A stretch of DNA of 64,000 nucleotides, taken from positions 25,788 through 89,787 of the forward strand of contig NZ_CAHJWJ010000012.1 of NCBI RefSeq assembly GCF_903642285.1, given 5' to 3'. Position 1 is the stretch's first letter, and the number at the start of each line of letters is the position of its first letter. The position numbers and the translations under genes were made by a program. Source of the stretch: Sphingomonas bacterium (GTDB lineage: Bacteria; Pseudomonadota; Alphaproteobacteria; Sphingomonadales; Sphingomonadaceae). The notes beneath the pieces were generated by a model, which was given only the letters and a program-made list of their open reading frames with translations, ran no database searches and was not told the origin of the DNA. Of the stretch, positions 25,612-33,693 are shown piece by piece.

Positions 25612-25627
25612 TGCAAGTGGCGGGCCA
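25612..25627 (-). promoter_or_regulatory. Predicted sigma-54 promoter of the motA-like operon
   Basis: The minus strand reads TGGCCCGCCACTTGCA: GG-N10-GC spacing is exact, with TTGCA at -12. The C of GC lies 15 bases before the ATG at 25598, which predicts a leader of about 3 bases. No Shine-Dalgarno sequence is seen in that short stretch. Confidence 0.65.
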
Positions 25628-25658
25628 GTTCGGGCCGGGACGCTAACTCCACCTTCCC

Positions 25659-25675
25659 CCCGGAACGAGTCCGGG
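25659..25675. repeat. Half copy of the palindromic repeat
   Basis: A single hairpin, CCCGGA/TCCGGG with an ACGAG loop, followed by GTGACGAC. Loop and flank match one arm of the repeats at 4863-4936 and 23093-23166. It lies between two divergent sigma-54 promoters. Confidence 0.55.
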
Positions 25676-25781
25676 TGACGACAAGGGCGGACGAAGCCGA
25701 AACCGGCAAGGCTTGCCGCCGACCGGCAAACCCTTGCCGTCCCACCCCTCGATCCGCGGCTATCCGCACCGCCGGCGAAAC

Positions 25782-25797
25782 TGGCACGGCCATTGCT
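25782..25797 (+). promoter_or_regulatory. Predicted sigma-54 promoter of the flgB-flgL operon
   Basis: TGGCACGGCCATTGCT matches the sigma-54 consensus with exact GG-N10-GC spacing. The predicted start is near 25808, 30 bp before the flgB ATG, which has AGGAG upstream. FlbD (15838-17103) is the likely activator. Confidence 0.88.
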
Positions 25798-25837
25798 TAG
25801 CCATTCGCGTGCACAGTAACGTGCAGGAGATCGGCCC

Positions 25838-26197
25838 ATGTCGGGGGATACGCTTTTCGGGATCGACGGCGCAGCGCTCGAGGTGCGGGCGCAGCGCATG
25901 GGGTTGCTCGCGTCGAACATCGCGAACGCGTCCACGCCTGGGTTCAAGGCGAAGGACATCGATTTCCAGACCGCGCTGGCCGCGGTACAAAGCCAGCGGG
26001 ATTCGGGGTCGGGCGACGATGCGTTCCAGCAATCGGTGAAATACCGCACGCCCACGCAGACGTCGATGGACGGGAACACCGTCGAACTGGGCCAGGAACA
26101 GACCGCCTTCGCCGAAAACGCGGTGCAATATCAGACCACGCTGTCCTTCCTGAACAGCCGCATCAGCGAGATCACTCGCGCGTTGAAGGGGGAATAG
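25838..26197 (+). CDS. flgB: Proximal rod protein FlgB
   Basis: A 119-residue rod protein with the N-terminal signature RMGLLASNIANASTPGFKAKDIDF, shared by axial proteins of the FlgB/FlgC class, and a C-terminal coiled-coil helix. The middle VKYRTPTQTSMDGNTVELGQEQ is the typical FlgB core. It is first in the flgB-flgL operon, just after the sigma-54 promoter. Confidence 0.95.
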   Translation: MSGDTLFGIDGAALEVRAQRMGLLASNIANASTPGFKAKDIDFQTALAAVQSQRDSGSGDDAFQQSVKYRTPTQTSMDGNTVELGQEQTAFAENAVQYQTTLSFLNSRISEITRALKGE

Positions 26198-26202
26198 ACC
26201 AG

Positions 26203-26610
26203 ATGTCCGCACCCCTGACCATTTTCCAGGTGGCCGGCCGCGCGATGTCCGCGCAGCTGGTGCGGATGAACACGACCGCGTCGAACCTCGCCAATGCGGG
26301 CGGCGTCGCCGGCTCCGCGGAAGCGGCCTACAAGACGATGAAGCCGGTGTTCCGCACCAGCTTCGACCAGGCGTCCAGCCTTGCGACGGTGGATGTTGAG
26401 AAGGTCGTGACCGCGGGCGATGCACCGACCAAGCGCTACGACCCGAGCAACCCGCTGGCGGACAAGGACGGCAACGTCTTCGAGGCCGCGGTCGACGAGA
26501 CGCGCGAGCTCGTCGACATGATGGAGACCGCGCGTTCGTACCAGAACAACGTCGAAGTGATGAACACGGCGAAGTCGCTCATCCTCGACACCCTCAAGAT
26601 GGGCCGCTGA
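26203..26610 (+). CDS. flgC: Proximal rod protein FlgC
   Basis: The 135-residue FlgC shows AMSAQLVRMNTTASNLANAGG at the N-terminus. At the C-terminus it has the FlgC pattern YDPSNPLADKDGNV...VDMMETARSYQNNVEVMNTAKSLILDTLKMGR. It polymerises on FlgB to extend the rod. It lies 5 bp after flgB and 2 bp before flgD. Confidence 0.96.
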   Translation: MSAPLTIFQVAGRAMSAQLVRMNTTASNLANAGGVAGSAEAAYKTMKPVFRTSFDQASSLATVDVEKVVTAGDAPTKRYDPSNPLADKDGNVFEAAVDETRELVDMMETARSYQNNVEVMNTAKSLILDTLKMGR

Positions 26611-26612
26611 CC

Positions 26613-27308
26613 ATGACGACGAGCACTTTCGACACCACGCTGAACAGCCTTGGCATCACCAATCCAAGCACCGCGTCGGCGACCGCTGCGGCGGCCAATG
26701 CCTCGACGTCGTCGACGCTGAACCAGTCCGACTTCCTGACGCTGATGACCGCGCAGCTGCAGAACCAGGATCCGTTCAACCCCGTCGACAACACGCAGAT
26801 GGTCGCGCAGATGGCGCAATTCTCCAGTGTCGCCGGCATCAGCCAGATGAACACCACGCTGTCGTCGATCGCGACGAAGCTTGGTGCGACATCGGCGACC
26901 GATGCGATGTCCTATGTCGGCAAGACCGTGCTGACCGCCGGCAATACCGCCTATGCGCGGTCGTCGGGCGGCATCGCGGGGCAGGTGTCGCTCGCCGGCG
27001 ACGCGACCGACGTGAAGGTCACGATCACCGACCAGACCGGCAGCGTGCTCAAGACGCTGTCGCTCGGCGCGCAGAAGGCAGGCAATGCCAGTTACGATTG
27101 GGACGGCACCACCGATGTGGGTGCCGCCGCGGGTAACGGACCGTTCACCGTCAACGTCGCCGCCAGCAACAACGGGACCACGGTCGGCAGCACGTCGCTG
27201 GTCTGGGCACCCGTCGAATCCGTTTCGCTTCCCGCCAATGGCAATCCGCTGCTGACCGTGACCGGTGTCGGTCAGGTCAAGCTGTCCGACGTCGTTTCGG
27301 TCGGCTGA
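26613..27308 (+). CDS. flgD: Hook cap / hook assembly scaffold FlgD
   Basis: In this 231-residue protein the conserved N-terminal domain is DFLTLMTAQLQNQDPFNPVDNTQMVAQMAQFSSVAGI (about residues 35-71). It is followed by the Ig-like/Tudor hook-cap domains ending in a short beta-rich tail. FlgD caps the growing hook and is discarded when FliK ends hook growth. The N-terminal ~30 residues are Ala/Ser/Thr-rich. Confidence 0.94.
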   Translation: MTTSTFDTTLNSLGITNPSTASATAAAANASTSSTLNQSDFLTLMTAQLQNQDPFNPVDNTQMVAQMAQFSSVAGISQMNTTLSSIATKLGATSATDAMSYVGKTVLTAGNTAYARSSGGIAGQVSLAGDATDVKVTITDQTGSVLKTLSLGAQKAGNASYDWDGTTDVGAAAGNGPFTVNVAASNNGTTVGSTSLVWAPVESVSLPANGNPLLTVTGVGQVKLSDVVSVG

Positions 27309-27335
27309 TCCACCCTTTTTCCAGGAGTATCCCCA

Positions 27336-28595
27336 ATGACCTTCTACACCTCGCTTTCCGGTCTTCAGGCCGCCCAGACCGATATGTCGACGATCAGCCA
27401 CAATCTGGCCAACGTCTCGACCACGGGCTTCAAGAAAAGCCGGACCGAATTCGCCGACATCGTCGCGACCAGTCTCGCCGCCAATCCGCGCACCGTCGTC
27501 GGCTCGGGCGTCGCGGTGAAGGAGAACAAGCAGCAATTCGCCGAAGGCAGCATCACCACGACCGCGTCCTCACTGGATCTCGCGATCTCGGGCGACGGTT
27601 TCTTCGCAGTGAAGACCAGCGGCGCGGCCGGATCGATCGACTATACCCGCAACGGCAGCTTCCAGGTCGATACCAACCATTATGTGACCGATGCGCAGGG
27701 GTCCAACCTGCAGGTCTACCCGGTCGATACCGAAGGCAACGTGACCGCGACCGGTGCCGACGGGCTGACCAGCCTGCAGCTGCCGGAGAATAGCGGCGCG
27801 TCCGTGCCCACCGCCGCCGTTGCGCTGAAGATGAATTTGTCGTCGAACACGACACCCGTCGCTTCGACCTTCGACCGGACCGACCCCGCCACGTACAACA
27901 ATTCGACCGCCACGACGATCTACGACGCAGGCGGCAATGCCGAGACGATGACCAACTATTATGCCCGTGGCGCGGATTCAGCGGACGGGTCGAGCAACTG
28001 GTCCGTCTACAGCTATGTCGGCGACCAGCAGCTTAGCGTCGGCGGCAGCACCGCGCCGATCCAGCTTAGCTTCAACGCGTCGGGTGGCCTGGTCAGCCCG
28101 ACCGCGCCGACGCAGTTCGATGCGTTCGTGCCGCAGGGCAGTGCGACGACGCAGAAGCTGTCGTTCGACCTGACCGGCTCGACGTCGCTGTCCTCCGCCT
28201 TCGCGGTCGCATCGCGCACGCAGGACGGCAAGGCCGCGGGACAGCTGTCGGGCGTGACGATCGACAATAACGGACTGGTCACCGCCAGCTTCTCGAACGG
28301 CGATACCAAGAAGCTGGGTGTCGTGGCGCTCGCGAATTTCGTCGACCCGACGGGTCTTCGCCAAATCGGCGACAGCTACTGGACGTCGACCGGCGTCTCG
28401 GGCGCGGCGGAGCTCGGTCAGTCGAACGCGCCCGGCTTCGGCAATCTGATGTCGGGCTCGCTCGAAGGATCGAACGTCGACATCACCGAGGAACTGGTCG
28501 ACCTGATCTCCGCGCAGCGTAATTTCCAGGCGAACGCCAAGGCGCTCGATACGCAGAGCAAGATCTCCGAGACGATCTTCAACATCCAGAGCTGA
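27336..28595 (+). CDS. flgE: Flagellar hook protein FlgE
   Basis: The 419-residue hook subunit has the axial N-terminus (FYTSLSGLQAAQTDMSTISHNLANVSTTGFKKSRTEFAD) and the C-terminus NVDITEELVDLISAQRNFQANAKALDTQSKISETIFNI. Both ends form the coiled-coil inner core and the middle forms the surface domains. It has its own ribosome site (CAGGAG) in a 27-bp gap after flgD, consistent with high expression. Confidence 0.96.
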   Translation: MTFYTSLSGLQAAQTDMSTISHNLANVSTTGFKKSRTEFADIVATSLAANPRTVVGSGVAVKENKQQFAEGSITTTASSLDLAISGDGFFAVKTSGAAGSIDYTRNGSFQVDTNHYVTDAQGSNLQVYPVDTEGNVTATGADGLTSLQLPENSGASVPTAAVALKMNLSSNTTPVASTFDRTDPATYNNSTATTIYDAGGNAETMTNYYARGADSADGSSNWSVYSYVGDQQLSVGGSTAPIQLSFNASGGLVSPTAPTQFDAFVPQGSATTQKLSFDLTGSTSLSSAFAVASRTQDGKAAGQLSGVTIDNNGLVTASFSNGDTKKLGVVALANFVDPTGLRQIGDSYWTSTGVSGAAELGQSNAPGFGNLMSGSLEGSNVDITEELVDLISAQRNFQANAKALDTQSKISETIFNIQS

Positions 28596-28621
28596 TCGAA
28601 CAGGAGGCGACGGGGATTTAG

Positions 28622-29374
28622 ATGGACAAGCTGGTCTACACGGCGGCGACGGGGCTGAAGGCGCGGATGGCCGCGCAGGCTGCGATCGCGAACAACATGG
28701 CGAACGTGTCGACCACGGGGTTCCGGGCCGACCGCGTCGTGTTCGACCAGATCCAGCTGAAGGGCGGCGGCACGACGATCGAGGCGCGGTCGCCGACATC
28801 CGAAGAGGTGACCGACGCCGACCGCTCGCCCGGCGCGATCCAGTCGACCGGGCGTCCGCTCGACGTCGCGATGAACGGCAACGACACCTGGATGGCGGTG
28901 CAGGCGGCGGACGGCAGCGAAGCCTATACGCGGCGCGGCGATCTCGAGGTCGCGGCCTCGGGCGTGCTCCAGACCGGCGACGGCTTCCCGGTGATGGGGT
29001 CGTCGGGGCCGATCACGCTGCCGCCCTACCAGTCGCTCACCATCGCCGCGGACGGTTCGATCTCGATCATTCCGGTCGGCGGCGACGCGAAGAACCCGCA
29101 GGTCGTCGACAAGATCAAGTTGGCCAGCACCAAGGGGTCGGACACGGTCAAGGGCCTGGACAATCTGCTGCGGGTACGCGGCGGCGGCGTCCTGCCCGAC
29201 GATCAGGACGCGAAGGTGCAGAGCGGTGCGATCGAGGGATCGAACGTCAACATGACGCAGGCGCTGGTCGACATGATCGAGAACCAGCGCGCCTACGAAG
29301 TCGAGGCGAACATGATGAAGAACGCCAAGGACATGGACGAGGGCGGTGCATCGCTGATGCGCCTGCCCTCCTGA
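28622..29374 (+). CDS. flgF: Proximal rod protein FlgF
   Basis: FlgF (250 residues) opens with MDKLVYTAATGLKARMAAQAAIANNMANVSTTGFRADRVVF and ends in the axial motif SNVNMTQALVDMIENQRAYEVEANMMKN. Between them is the FlgE/F/G-type D1 domain with the ...AMNGNDTWMAVQAADGSEAYTRRGDL stretch typical of FlgF. It extends the rod between FlgC and FlgG. GGAGGCG-type ribosome-binding sequence precedes it. Confidence 0.94.
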   Translation: MDKLVYTAATGLKARMAAQAAIANNMANVSTTGFRADRVVFDQIQLKGGGTTIEARSPTSEEVTDADRSPGAIQSTGRPLDVAMNGNDTWMAVQAADGSEAYTRRGDLEVAASGVLQTGDGFPVMGSSGPITLPPYQSLTIAADGSISIIPVGGDAKNPQVVDKIKLASTKGSDTVKGLDNLLRVRGGGVLPDDQDAKVQSGAIEGSNVNMTQALVDMIENQRAYEVEANMMKNAKDMDEGGASLMRLPS

Positions 29375-29385
29375 GGAGAGACTAG

Positions 29386-30174
29386 ATGAGCAGTGCAGCC
29401 ATGCACATCGCGCGCACCGGGCTCGATGCCCAGGACATGCGCATGCGGGTGATCTCGAACAATCTCGCGAACGTGAACACCACCGCGTTCAAGTCCGATC
29501 GCGCGAATTTCGAGACGCTCGCCTATCAGGTCGTGACGTCGCCCGGCGCGCAGAGCTCGGCGGACAGCAAATACGCGACCGGCCTCAATCTGGGCACCGG
29601 CGTAAAGATTCAGGGCACCGCGCGGATCGACACGCAGGGGACGTTCCAGCAGACCGGCAACAGTCTCGACCTCGCGCTCGACGGCAACGGCTATTTCCAG
29701 GTGCAGCTGCCCGGCGGTCAGCTCGGCTATACCCGCGCGGGCAATTTCTCGCGATCGGCGGAAGGCCTGCTGGTCACGAGCGAGGGCTATCAGGTCCAGC
29801 CCGGCATCACCGTCCCGCCGACCGCCACGTCGATCACCATCGGCACCGACGGCACCGTGACCGCGCTGCTCGCCGGCCAGACCGACGCGACCACGCTCGG
29901 CCAGATCCAGGTCGCGAGCTTCCCCAACGCCGCGGGCTTGCAGAACACGGGCGACAATTACCTGACCGAGACCGCGGCGAGCGGTACCGCGAACCTGGGC
30001 ATCGCCGGCCAGGACGGCCGTGGCAACATCCGCCAGGGCTCGCTCGAGGCCTCCAACGTCAACGTCGTCGAGGAACTCGTCGACATGATCGAAACGCAGC
30101 GCGCCTATGAGGTGAATTCCAAGATGATCACGGCCGCCGACGACATGCTCAAATATGTCAACCAGAACCTCTGA
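29386..30174 (+). CDS. flgG: Distal rod protein FlgG
   Basis: The 262-residue FlgG has the usual length. The N-terminus has LDAQDMRMRVISNNLANVNTTAFKSDRANFETLAYQ, and the C-terminus has GSLEASNVNVVEELVDMIETQRAYEVNSKMITAADDML, the family signatures. FlgG forms the distal rod that passes through the P and L rings. Only 1 bp separates its stop from the flgH start. Confidence 0.96.
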   Translation: MSSAAMHIARTGLDAQDMRMRVISNNLANVNTTAFKSDRANFETLAYQVVTSPGAQSSADSKYATGLNLGTGVKIQGTARIDTQGTFQQTGNSLDLALDGNGYFQVQLPGGQLGYTRAGNFSRSAEGLLVTSEGYQVQPGITVPPTATSITIGTDGTVTALLAGQTDATTLGQIQVASFPNAAGLQNTGDNYLTETAASGTANLGIAGQDGRGNIRQGSLEASNVNVVEELVDMIETQRAYEVNSKMITAADDMLKYVNQNL

Positions 30175-30175
30175 C

Positions 30176-30904
30176 ATGGCATCGCGTGCACCCACCCCGT
30201 TCCGTTTCGGCGGTCACTGGATCGAGATCGCGCTCGGTCTCGCCAGCGCGGCGCTCGTCGCGGCCGCACTGGTTCCGGGCCATGCCGAGGCCAAGGTCTT
30301 CAAGAAGAAACCGGCGGAGGATTTCTCGGTCGCCAGGGCACCGGCGGTCGTCGCCGCGCCGGTCGCCCCCAACGGCGCGATCTTCCAGGTCGCGGGCGGC
30401 TATGCCGCGCTGTACGAGGGATCGCGCGCCAAACGCGTCGGCGATCCGCTGACGATCGTGCTCGTGGAGGCGACGGCGGCGTCCAAATCCTCCGATTCCA
30501 GCGTCGATTCGTCGGGCGGGATCAGCCTGACGCCGCCGACCACCGGCGCGTTGTCGCTGTTCAAGAGCACCGACGCCGCGGTCAGCGGCGGGCGCAACTT
30601 CAAGGGCACGGGGACCGCCGACCAGGCCAATTCGCTGACCGGCCAGGTTTCGGTGACCGTCGCCGAGGTCTATGCGAACGGCACGATGCTGGTGCGCGGG
30701 CAGAAGCGCGTGACGCTCAACCGCGGCGACGAGTTCGTCCAGATCAAGGGCATCGTCCGCTCCGCCGATATCGACGCGGACAACCGCGTGCTGTCGACGC
30801 GCGTCGCCGATGCGCAGATCGCCTATACCGGCAAGGGCGACGTCGCCCGCGCCTCGCGCCAGGGCTGGCTCAGCCATTTCTTCTCCATCCTTTCCCCGTT
30901 CTGA
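30176..30904 (+). CDS. flgH: L-ring protein FlgH lacking a lipobox cysteine
   Basis: The 242-residue protein matches FlgH in its C-terminal two thirds (YEGSRAKRVGDPLTIVLVEATAASKS..., KGTGTADQANSLTGQVSVTV, then GTMLVRGQKRVTLN). FlgH builds the outer-membrane L ring and is normally a lipoprotein. Here the leader (IALGLASAALVAAALVPGHAEAK) ends in a signal-peptidase-I-like AEA site, and no cysteine occurs in the N-terminal region. The ATG at 30176, 1 bp after flgG, is preferred over an in-frame start inside flgG. Confidence 0.9.
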   Translation: MASRAPTPFRFGGHWIEIALGLASAALVAAALVPGHAEAKVFKKKPAEDFSVARAPAVVAAPVAPNGAIFQVAGGYAALYEGSRAKRVGDPLTIVLVEATAASKSSDSSVDSSGGISLTPPTTGALSLFKSTDAAVSGGRNFKGTGTADQANSLTGQVSVTVAEVYANGTMLVRGQKRVTLNRGDEFVQIKGIVRSADIDADNRVLSTRVADAQIAYTGKGDVARASRQGWLSHFFSILSPF

Positions 30905-30915
30905 GGACGCGTATC

Positions 30916-32010
30916 ATGGTCCGCTATCTGATCGCCTTCCTCGCGCTGTTCGCCGTGGCCGCCCCCGCCTCCGCCGACCGGATCAAGGATCTGGGCGGGT
31001 TCCAGGGCATCCGGTCGAACCAGCTGACCGGATACGGCATCGTCGTCGGGCTCGCGGGCACGGGCGACGACAATCTGGAATATACCGTCCAGTCATTGAA
31101 GGCGGTCGCCTCGCGCTTCGGTCTGCAACTGCCGTCCACGGTCAATCCGGGGATGAAGAATGCCGCGGTCGTGCTCGTCACCGCCGACCTGCCGCCGTTC
31201 GCGAAGCCCGGCCAGCGGCTCGACATCACCGTCGCGTCGATGGGCAAGGCCAAATCGCTTCGCGGCGGCAGCCTGATCCTGATGCCGATGCTCGGCGCGG
31301 ACGGCCAGATCTATGCGATGGCGCAGGGCAATCTCGCGGTCGGCGGGCTGGGCGTCGAGGGCGCGGACGGATCCAAGATCGTCATCAACGTGCCGTCGAC
31401 GGGTCGTATTCCCGAAGGCGCGACCGTCGAACGCGCGGTCGCGACCGGGTTCGACACCGCGCCGACATTGACCTTCAACCTGGCGCGCGCCGACTTCACG
31501 ACCGCGCAGAATGTCGCGGGGGCGATCAACAAGCGGATGGGGATGGGCTCGGCGGAGGCGCTGGATGCCGTCTCGATCGCGGTGCGTGCGCCGGTCGGTG
31601 CGGACACCCGCGCGACGCTGATGAGCCAGATCGAGAACCTGGATGTCGTCTCCGCCGAACCGCCGGCGAAAGTAATCGTAAATGCGCGCACGGGTACGGT
31701 CGTTATCAACTCTGCGGTCAGGGTCGGTCCCGCCGCGGTGACGCACGGCAAGCTGACTGTTCGCATCGACGAGAACCAACGCGTCAGCCAGCCGGCCGCG
31801 TTCAGCAACGGACAGACCACGGTCACCCAGAAATCGGGAATCGCGGTCGACGAGGAGAAGCGCCCGATGTTCCTGCTGGCCCCCGGCCCCAAGCTTGCCG
31901 ACATCGTGAAAGCGGTGAACGCGATCGGTGCCTCGCCGGCGGATCTCGTCGCGATCCTGGAGGCGTTGAAGGAAGCCGGTGCGCTGAAGGCGGAGTTGAT
32001 CGTCCTGTGA
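30916..32010 (+). CDS. flgI: P-ring protein FlgI
   Basis: The 364-residue FlgI has a short signal peptide (FLALFAVAAPASA) followed by the near-invariant start DRIKDLGGFQGIRSNQLTGYGIVVGLAGTGD. It ends in the family pattern LKEAGALKAELIVL. FlgI forms the P ring in the peptidoglycan layer, assisted by FlgA. The stop overlaps the flgJ GTG start (GTGA). Confidence 0.97.
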   Translation: MVRYLIAFLALFAVAAPASADRIKDLGGFQGIRSNQLTGYGIVVGLAGTGDDNLEYTVQSLKAVASRFGLQLPSTVNPGMKNAAVVLVTADLPPFAKPGQRLDITVASMGKAKSLRGGSLILMPMLGADGQIYAMAQGNLAVGGLGVEGADGSKIVINVPSTGRIPEGATVERAVATGFDTAPTLTFNLARADFTTAQNVAGAINKRMGMGSAEALDAVSIAVRAPVGADTRATLMSQIENLDVVSAEPPAKVIVNARTGTVVINSAVRVGPAAVTHGKLTVRIDENQRVSQPAAFSNGQTTVTQKSGIAVDEEKRPMFLLAPGPKLADIVKAVNAIGASPADLVAILEALKEAGALKAELIVL

Positions 32011-32348
32011 CCGCCCTCACCGCGCCCTCGATCACGCCCGGACCCGCGGCAGCCGGCGGCATCGCGACCGACAGCAGCCGGACGACCTCGCCCGAAAACC
32101 TGAAAAAGGCCGGGCAGAAGTTCGAGGCGGTGTTCGACGGCATGATGCTGAAATCGATGCGCCAGGCGAAACTCGCCGATCCGTTGTTCGATTCGAAGGC
32201 GATCGATACCTTCAGCGAGATGCAGGATGCGCGGTTGGCGCAGACAATGGCGGAACACGCGCCGATCGGCATCGGCAAGGCGATGACCGAGTTCATCGCC
32301 AAATCGCAATCCGATCTTAACCCGCCTGCGGCAAAAGCGTCGCCATGA
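32007..32348 (+). CDS. flgJ: Rod-binding protein FlgJ, N-terminal domain only
   Basis: The 113-residue protein is just the FlgJ rod-binding domain (AGQKFEAVFDGMMLKSMRQAKLADPLFDSKAIDTFSEMQDARLAQTMA). The C-terminal glucosaminidase domain of enterobacterial FlgJ is missing, which is the common state in alphaproteobacteria; the separate transglycosylase at 22134 probably replaces it. The GTG at 32007 overlaps the flgI stop by 4 bases, and the end overlaps the flgK ATG by 4 bases. Confidence 0.9.
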   Translation: MTALTAPSITPGPAAAGGIATDSSRTTSPENLKKAGQKFEAVFDGMMLKSMRQAKLADPLFDSKAIDTFSEMQDARLAQTMAEHAPIGIGKAMTEFIAKSQSDLNPPAAKASP

Positions 32349-33691
32349 GCGATATGCTTTCGATCGGCGCGAGCGGCGTCTACGCGTATCAGAACGCGAT
32401 GGCGACGGTGTCGGAGAACATCGCCAATACCGGCGTGGACGGCTATTCGCGCCGTTCGACGACGCTGGCCGAGGTCCTGACCACGGGCGGCGGTATCGCG
32501 TCGCGCAACACGACCGCCGGACAGGGCGTCGTCGCAACGGGCATCGCCCGCGCAGGCGACGTCTACAAGACGCAGGCGGTGCGCAGTTCGGCCACCGATC
32601 TGGCGAAGACGCAGACCGGTGCCACCTGGCTCGACCGTATCCAGACCGCGCTGACGGGCAATTCGCTCGGCGACCGGCTGACCGCCTTCTACGCATCCGC
32701 GACGACGCTTGCCGCCGATCCGACCTCCAGCGCCTCGCGCTCCGCGATGCTGGGCAGCGCGACCACCGCCGCGGCATCGCTGACCGCGACGGGCAGGGCG
32801 CTGCAATCGGTCGACGGCGATCTGGATTCGACCGCGCAGGGTGCGGTGTCGACGCTGACCAATCTCGGCCAGACGCTTGCCAAGATCAACGACGGCCTCA
32901 GCCGTACCGCGCCGAACACGACCGCGGCCGCCGAACTGTCGGACCAGCGCGATTCGGTGCTGGACCAGATGAGCGCGATCACCGACATCTCGGTCACCAC
33001 CGACCAGGCGGGTCGCGCGACCGTCAATGTCGGCGGCACCGGCGGCCCGGTCCTGGTCTCCGGATCGGATTCGGCGAGCGTCGCCTATTCGCGTAATGCC
33101 GAGGGGGCGGTCGGCTTCAACGTCGACATGAACGGCTCGGTCAGCACCTTGTCGCCGAACGGCGGCGCGTTGGCGGGGATCGTCGACGGCGCGCAGAAAG
33201 TGGCGGATGCGACGAGCGGCCTGAACGGCATCGCGACCGATTTCACCACCCAGGTCAACGCCGTCCAGGCGCAGGGCCGCGATCTGAACGGCCAGCCCGG
33301 TGCCGCGATCTTCGCGACCGGTACCACGCCGACCGACGTCACCGTCGCGCTGAACGACCCGAATGGTATCGCAGCGGCTAGCGTCGGCGGCGGGTCGCGC
33401 GACGGATCGAACCTGGATGCGTTGCAGTCGGCCCGCACCAACAGCGCGGTCGAGACGCGGACGACCACGCTCGTCGCCGGCAACGCCGCCGCGCTGGCGC
33501 AGCGGCAGAGCGTCGCCACCGCGCAGACGGCGATCCACGATGGCGCGGTATCGGCACGCGACGCGGTATCCAGCGTCGATCTCGATACCGAAGCGGTCGA
33601 TCTGCTCCGGTTCCAGCAGGCCTATTCCGCGGCCAGCCGGGTCATCCAGGTCGCGCGCGATACCTTCCAGTCGATCATTGCGATCAACTGA
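32345..33691 (+). CDS. flgK: Hook-filament junction protein FlgK (HAP1)
   Basis: A 448-residue FlgK with the axial N-terminus (SIGASGVYAYQNAMATVSENIANTGVDGYSRRSTTL) and the C-terminal VDLDTEAVDLLRFQQAYSAASRVIQVARDTFQSII. The middle contains the helical RSSATDLAKTQTGATWLDRIQTAL region usual for HAP1. FlgK forms the first junction layer between hook and filament. It is coupled to flgJ upstream and lies 2 bp before flgL. Confidence 0.95.
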   Translation: MSDMLSIGASGVYAYQNAMATVSENIANTGVDGYSRRSTTLAEVLTTGGGIASRNTTAGQGVVATGIARAGDVYKTQAVRSSATDLAKTQTGATWLDRIQTALTGNSLGDRLTAFYASATTLAADPTSSASRSAMLGSATTAAASLTATGRALQSVDGDLDSTAQGAVSTLTNLGQTLAKINDGLSRTAPNTTAAAELSDQRDSVLDQMSAITDISVTTDQAGRATVNVGGTGGPVLVSGSDSASVAYSRNAEGAVGFNVDMNGSVSTLSPNGGALAGIVDGAQKVADATSGLNGIATDFTTQVNAVQAQGRDLNGQPGAAIFATGTTPTDVTVALNDPNGIAAASVGGGSRDGSNLDALQSARTNSAVETRTTTLVAGNAAALAQRQSVATAQTAIHDGAVSARDAVSSVDLDTEAVDLLRFQQAYSAASRVIQVARDTFQSIIAIN

Positions 33692-33693
33692 TC

